A stretch of 8,887 nucleotides of DNA from an uncultured Clostridia bacterium (GTDB lineage: Bacteria > Bacillota > Clostridia > Oscillospirales > Ruminococcaceae): positions 1 to 8,887 of the forward strand of contig CAMYUO010000049.1 of the NCBI GenBank assembly GCA_947302065.1, in the 5' to 3' direction. The notes beneath the pieces were generated by a model that was not told where the DNA came from, searched no databases, and saw only the letters and a list, made by a program, of their open reading frames with translations. Positions 5,034 through 8,887 of the stretch are shown here, in pieces. A program made the translations under genes and the position numbers. Each line of letters begins with the position of its first letter. Positions within the stretch are counted from its first letter, which is position 1.

Positions 5034-6650
5034 ATGATAACAGTTTCAAACGTAAGTCTTTCATTCGCAGGGCAGCTGCTTTTCAAGGATGTTGACCTGA
5101 AATTCACCGAGAACAACTGCTACGGCATCATCGGTGCCAACGGTGCGGGAAAATCGACTTTCCTGCGCATACTCTGCGGAGAGCTTGAGCCGACGACGGG
5201 TGAGGTCATTATCCCGAAAGAGACACGTCTTTCGGTGCTGAGGCAGGATCACTTTGCATTTGATGAATACACCGTGCTTGACACTGTCATAATGGGCAAC
5301 AAGCGCCTTTACGACATCATGCAGGAAAAAGATGCGCTTTACGCAAAGGAGGATTTCTCGGAGGAGGACGGCGAGCGTGCAGGCGTGCTCGAAAGCGAGT
5401 TTGCAGAGCTCAACGGCTGGGAAGCTGAGGCTGACGCTTCAAAGCTGATACAGGGACTCGGTCTTTCGGAGGATATTCTTTACTCGCAGATGTCATCGCT
5501 CAGCGGTAACGAAAAGGTCAAGGTGCTGCTTGCTCAGGCACTTTTCGGAAACCCCGATATCATCATGCTCGACGAGCCGACGAACCACCTCGACATTGAC
5601 GCTATCAGCTGGCTGGAAGATTTCCTTTCGGACTACTTCGGCACGGTGCTGGTCGTTTCGCACGACAGACACTTCCTCAACAACGTATGCACGCACATTG
5701 TCGATATCGACTACACAAAGATACAGATGTATGTCGGAAACTACGAGTTCTGGTACGAGTCCTCGCAGCTGATGCAGAGAATGATAAACAACCAGAACAA
5801 AAAGACCGAGGAAAAGATAAAGGAACTGCAGGAGTTCATTCAGAGATTCTCGGCGAACAAGTCGAAATCAAAGCAGGCAACATCGAGAAGAAAACTGCTT
5901 GACAAGCTGACGGTCGAGGAGCTGCCTGCGTCGTCGAGAAAGTACCCGTTCATCGGGTTCAACATGGACAGGGAGCTGGGCAAGGACGTTCTGAAAGTAA
6001 ACGGAATTTCAAAGACGGTTGACGGCGTTAAGCTGCTCAACAACGTGTCGTTCACGCTTTCGAGGACGGACAAGGTGGCTTTCATCGGCGAGTCGGAGCA
6101 GGCTATCACGATGCTGTTCAAGATTCTCGCAGAGGAAGAAGAACCTGACGAGGGAAGCATCAAGTGGGGCGTTTCCACGTCACGTTCATACTTCCCGATA
6201 GACAACTCGAGCTATTTCAACGACAACGACACGACTATCGTGGACTGGCTGCGGCAGTATTCACGCTCGGAGATAACAGACACATATCTGCGTGGATTCC
6301 TTGGAAAGATGCTGTTCTCGGGCGACGAGATATACAAGCCTGTGAAAGTTCTCTCGGGCGGTGAAAAAGTGAGGTGCATGTTCTCGAGAATGATGCTGTT
6401 CGGCTCGAACGTGCTTATCCTTGACAGACCGACAAACCACCTTGACCTTGAATCTATCACGGCGGTCAACAACGGACTTGCTGATTTCAAGGGCGTTGTC
6501 ATATTTGCAACGCACGACCACGAGATAGCACAGACGGTCGCAAACAGAGTCATCGAGATAACTTCCGAGGGCTGCCTTGACAGAATGGGCACTTATGAGG
6601 AGTTCCTTGATTTCCGCAGAGAGCGTGGAATGAAATCATTTATAGAGTGA
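5034..6650 (+). CDS. ABC-F family ATPase, YbiT/YkpA-like, with one degenerate ATP site
   Basis: Soluble protein of 538 residues with two ABC domains and no membrane segments. ABC-F proteins bind the ribosomal E site and act in translation or antibiotic protection. Domain 1: Walker A GANGAGKS (34-41), signature LSGNE (156-160), Walker B Asp180-Glu181, switch His210. The linker (about 235-310) is charged, with a Lys/Arg-rich helix around 274-292. Domain 2 has an intact signature LSGGE (440-444) and His494. Its Walker A reads GESEQAIT (352-359) with Ile358 replacing the lysine, and Walker B reads LDRP with Arg465 replacing the catalytic glutamate. Length and the linker fit YbiT/YkpA better than the Msr/Vga/OptrA resistance types. 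ATG 5034 is preceded by AAGGAG (5021-5026) at 7 nt. It is a single-gene unit with its own promoter and terminator, more like a housekeeping factor than inducible resistance. Confidence 0.9.
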   Translation: MITVSNVSLSFAGQLLFKDVDLKFTENNCYGIIGANGAGKSTFLRILCGELEPTTGEVIIPKETRLSVLRQDHFAFDEYTVLDTVIMGNKRLYDIMQEKDALYAKEDFSEEDGERAGVLESEFAELNGWEAEADASKLIQGLGLSEDILYSQMSSLSGNEKVKVLLAQALFGNPDIIMLDEPTNHLDIDAISWLEDFLSDYFGTVLVVSHDRHFLNNVCTHIVDIDYTKIQMYVGNYEFWYESSQLMQRMINNQNKKTEEKIKELQEFIQRFSANKSKSKQATSRRKLLDKLTVEELPASSRKYPFIGFNMDRELGKDVLKVNGISKTVDGVKLLNNVSFTLSRTDKVAFIGESEQAITMLFKILAEEEEPDEGSIKWGVSTSRSYFPIDNSSYFNDNDTTIVDWLRQYSRSEITDTYLRGFLGKMLFSGDEIYKPVKVLSGGEKVRCMFSRMMLFGSNVLILDRPTNHLDLESITAVNNGLADFKGVVIFATHDHEIAQTVANRVIEITSEGCLDRMGTYEEFLDFRRERGMKSFIE

Positions 6651-6661
6651 TACTGATTTTT

Positions 6662-6693
6662 AAAGGGCTGTGCCGTGTGCATGGCTCTTTTTT
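6662..6693 (+). terminator. Intrinsic terminator of the ABC-F gene
   Basis: AAAGGGCTGTGC (6662-6673) pairs with GCATGGCTCTTT (6679-6690) over 12 positions, three of them G-T wobbles, with loop CGTGT. The T-run covers 6688-6693. It starts 12 nt after the TGA stop. Confidence 0.85.
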
Positions 6694-6732
6694 GTGCGCA
6701 AAAGGCTTTTGTCAAAAGATTTGTGATAATAG

Positions 6733-6761
6733 TTGACATTCTTTCGGGGTTGTTGTATAAT
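6733..6761 (+). promoter_or_regulatory. Consensus sigma-A promoter of secA
   Basis: TTGACA (6733-6738) and TATAAT (6756-6761), 17 bp apart, match the consensus exactly. The predicted start is near 6768, giving a leader of about 73 nt. A weak AT-rich inverted repeat (ATATAGT 6762-6768, ACTATAT 6780-6786) covers the start. I see no SecM-like leader gene or strong leader structure, so constitutive high expression is likely. Confidence 0.9.
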
Positions 6762-6840
6762 ATATAGTGTATTTTTGTAACTATATGAGAATATACCCGT
6801 ATCAATAAAAAAGATGATTGACAAAAGGTGGAAAGATAAA

Positions 6841-8887
6841 ATGGGTTTAATGGACAAGATATTTGGCAACTACTCTAAAAAAGAGCTCAAAAAGATAGAG
6901 CCTATCAAGCAGAAGGTGCTTGACCTTGAAGAGAAATATCAGGCTATGGACAACAAGGAGCTGTCTGCTCAGACAGACGTTCTGCGTAACAGGATCAAGG
7001 ATGGTGAGTCTCTTGACGACACGCTCACAGATGCACTTGCTGTATGCCGTGAGGCTGCGTTCAGAGTGCTGGGCAAAAAGCCTTACCCCGTTCAGATCAT
7101 CGGTGCGATAGTTCTGCATCAGGGACGTATCGCAGAGATGAAAACAGGTGAAGGTAAAACTCTCGTTGCCTGTCTTGCAGCTTATGCCAACTCGCTCGAC
7201 GGCAAGGGCGTTCACGTTGTAACGGTCAACGATTACCTTGCAAAGTTCCAGTCGGAAGAGATGGGCAAGGTATTCAAGTTCCTTAACTGCACGATCGGCT
7301 GTGTTCTGCCGGGCATGAGCAATGCCGATAAGAGAACAGCCTACAACTCCGATGTCACATACGGAACGAACAACGAGTTCGGTTTCGACTATCTGCGTGA
7401 CAACATGGTAATATACAAAAAAGACAAGGTGCAGAGAGACCACTCGTTCGCTATCGTCGACGAGGTAGACTCGATCCTCATAGACGAGGCGAGAACTCCG
7501 CTTATCATTTCCGGTCAGGGCGACAAGTCTACTCAGCTGTACACTCTCGCTGACAGATTTGCTAAGACTCTGAAGCCTGTTACTGTCGTTGAGATGGATG
7601 ACAAGGCTGACAACGATGCGCTCGGCGGTGATTACATCATCGACGAGAAAGCAAGGACTGCAACGCTTACAAAGAGCGGTGTTAAAAAGGCAGAAAAGGC
7701 TTTCAACGTCATCAACCTTATGGATTCTGAGAACATGACGCTGCTGCACCACATCAACCAGGCTATCAAGGCTAACGGTACGATGAGAAAAGACATCGAC
7801 TACGTTGTAAAGGACGGCGAGGTGCTCATCGTTGACGAGTTCACAGGCCGTATCATGATAGGCAGACGTTTCAACGACGGTCTGCATCAGGCTATCGAGG
7901 CTAAGGAAGGCGTTGAGGTAGCAAGAGAGTCAAAGACTATTGCGACGATCACATTCCAGAATTACTTCAGACTTTACGAAAAACTGTCGGGTATGACAGG
8001 TACTGCGCTGACGGAAGAAGACGAGTTCAGGGAGATCTACCGTCTTGACGTTATCGAGGTTCCGACAAACAGACCTATCGCAAGAATAGATCATCCGGAT
8101 GTTATCTTCAAGACAGAAAAGGGCAAGTTCAATGCTGTTATCGAGCAGATACAGGAGTGTCACGAAAAGGGACAGCCTGTGCTCGTGGGTACAGTTTCTA
8201 TCGAAAAGAGTGAATACCTCTCCAAGCTGCTCAAGAACAAGGGCATCAAGCATGAGGTGCTCAACGCAAAGTATCATGACAAGGAAGCACTTATCGTTGC
8301 ACAGGCAGGTAAGTTCGGTGCGGTAACTATCGCTACGAACATGGCAGGACGTGGTACGGATATCATGCTCGGCGGTAACGCTGAGTATAAGGCTCTTGCA
8401 CAGCTGCAGAAGGAAGGCTACTCGGAGGAGATAGCTGTTGCGGCATCAGGCCCGTCGGTTACGGAGGACGAGGAGATACTCGCAGCAAGAAAGAGATATG
8501 AAGAGCTTTACAAGGGCTTTTCCGAGGAAGTTGCAGAGCTTGCCGACAAGGTAAGAGAGGCAGGCGGTCTTTACATCATCGGTACGGAGCGTCACGAGGC
8601 AAGACGTATCGACAACCAGCTGAGAGGACGTTCGGGACGTCAGGGCGACCCGGGCGAGAGCACATTCTTCCTTTCACTTGAAGATGACCTGATGAGAATT
8701 TTCGGCGGCGACAAGGTAACGGGAATCATGGACGCTCTCAAGGTCGATGAGAACACACCTATCCAGTCGAAGATGCTCACAAGCATAATCGAATCTTCAC
8801 AGAAGAAGATAGAGGGCAGAAACTTCAACATCAGAAAGAACGTCCTCAACTACGACGACGTTATGAATACTCAGCGTGAGATCATCT
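6841..8887 (+). CDS. secA: Preprotein translocase ATPase SecA (3' end cut off)
   Basis: Motor ATPase that pushes unfolded precursor proteins through the SecYEG channel. The frame is open from ATG 6841 to the end of the window, 682 codons. It begins [19 protein letters not shown], typical of SecA. Visible motifs: Walker A MKTGEGKT (100-107), the [17 protein letters not shown] block (173-189), Walker B VDEVDS (206-211) followed by [22 protein letters not shown] (500-508), and [12 protein letters not shown] (594-605, arginine finger region). Both nucleotide-binding folds and the peptide-crosslinking region are present. The scaffold end, the C-terminal linker and any zinc-binding tail lie outside the window, as Firmicutes SecA is usually 800-950 residues. 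The ribosome binding site AAGGTGG (6825-6831) lies 9 nt before the start; the ATG at 6850 is an alternative but poorer fit. No frameshift or missing key residue is seen. It is transcribed from its own consensus promoter. Confidence 0.97.
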   Translation, partial: MGLMDKIFGNYSKKELKKIEPIKQKVLDLEEKYQAMDNKELSAQTDVLRNRIKDGESLDDTLTDALAVCREAAFRVLGKKPYPVQIIGAIVLHQGRIAEMKTGEGKTLVACLAAYANSLDGKGVHVVTVNDYLAKFQSEEMGKVFKFLNCTIGCVLPGMSNADKRTAYNSDVTYGTNNEFGFDYLRDNMVIYKKDKVQRDHSFAIVDEVDSILIDEARTPLIISGQGDKSTQLYTLADRFAKTLKPVTVVEMDDKADNDALGGDYIIDEKARTATLTKSGVKKAEKAFNVINLMDSENMTLLHHINQAIKANGTMRKDIDYVVKDGEVLIVDEFTGRIMIGRRFNDGLHQAIEAKEGVEVARESKTIATITFQNYFRLYEKLSGMTGTALTEEDEFREIYRLDVIEVPTNRPIARIDHPDVIFKTEKGKFNAVIEQIQECHEKGQPVLVGTVSIEKSEYLSKLLKNKGIKHEVLNAKYHDKEALIVAQAGKFGAVTIATNMAGRGTDIMLGGNAEYKALAQLQKEGYSEEIAVAASGPSVTEDEEILAARKRYEELYKGFSEEVAELADKVREAGGLYIIGTERHEARRIDNQLRGRSGRQGDPGESTFFLSLEDDLMRIFGGDKVTGIMDALKVDENTPIQSKMLTSIIESSQKKIEGRNFNIRKNVLNYDDVMNTQREII

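Noticed and set aside
6818..6823. Second TTGACA just before secA
   Set aside because: No -10 box lies at a usable distance before the secA start, and a perfect promoter already exists at 6733-6761.
6847..7887. Minus-strand open frame of 346 codons
   Set aside because: It is the antisense shadow of secA, whose + strand reading shows continuous SecA motifs; the translated minus-strand product has no recognisable domain.

Overview
The window looks like chromosomal DNA of a gut-type Clostridia bacterium, most likely Ruminococcus or a close relative in the Oscillospiraceae. The grounds are a Firmicutes-type SecA, AAGGAG-type ribosome binding sites, near-consensus sigma-A promoters, and a two-component kinase beside an FtsX-type ABC transporter. 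The genus is an inference from protein style and codon use, not from a search. All five recognisable genes are on the + strand; the first and last run off the window.

Layout: (1) 1-1083, 3' part of a sensor histidine kinase. (2) 1084-1521, a long intergenic region holding a weak terminator, copy 1 of a structured repeat, a further hairpin, three tandem 11-bp units, an extended -10 promoter and a palindrome over the expected transcription start. (3) 1522-4634, a two-gene ABC exporter operon (ATPase, then an 8-TM FtsX-family permease) with overlapping stop and start. (4) 4635-5033, a terminator, copy 2 of the repeat, and a good promoter. (5) 5034-6650, an ABC-F ATPase resembling YbiT/YkpA, with its own terminator. 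(6) 6694-8887, a consensus promoter and the first 682 codons of secA.

How the parts may work together: the kinase probably signals to an OmpR/PhoB-type response regulator encoded upstream of the window. The ABC operon promoter has no recognisable -35 box but has three 11-bp direct repeats just upstream, which is how such regulators commonly bind. The likely circuit is kinase, regulator, then exporter, as in cell-envelope or antimicrobial-peptide stress modules. The ABC-F gene and secA appear to be independent housekeeping units with their own promoters.

The most notable features are: (a) a roughly 235-nt intergenic element present twice in the same orientation, each copy folding into six hairpins. 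Five base pairs in three stems change on both sides between the copies, and long unpaired blocks are invariant, as expected of a structured RNA family. (b) An ABC-F protein in which every degenerate catalytic motif maps to the same composite ATP site.
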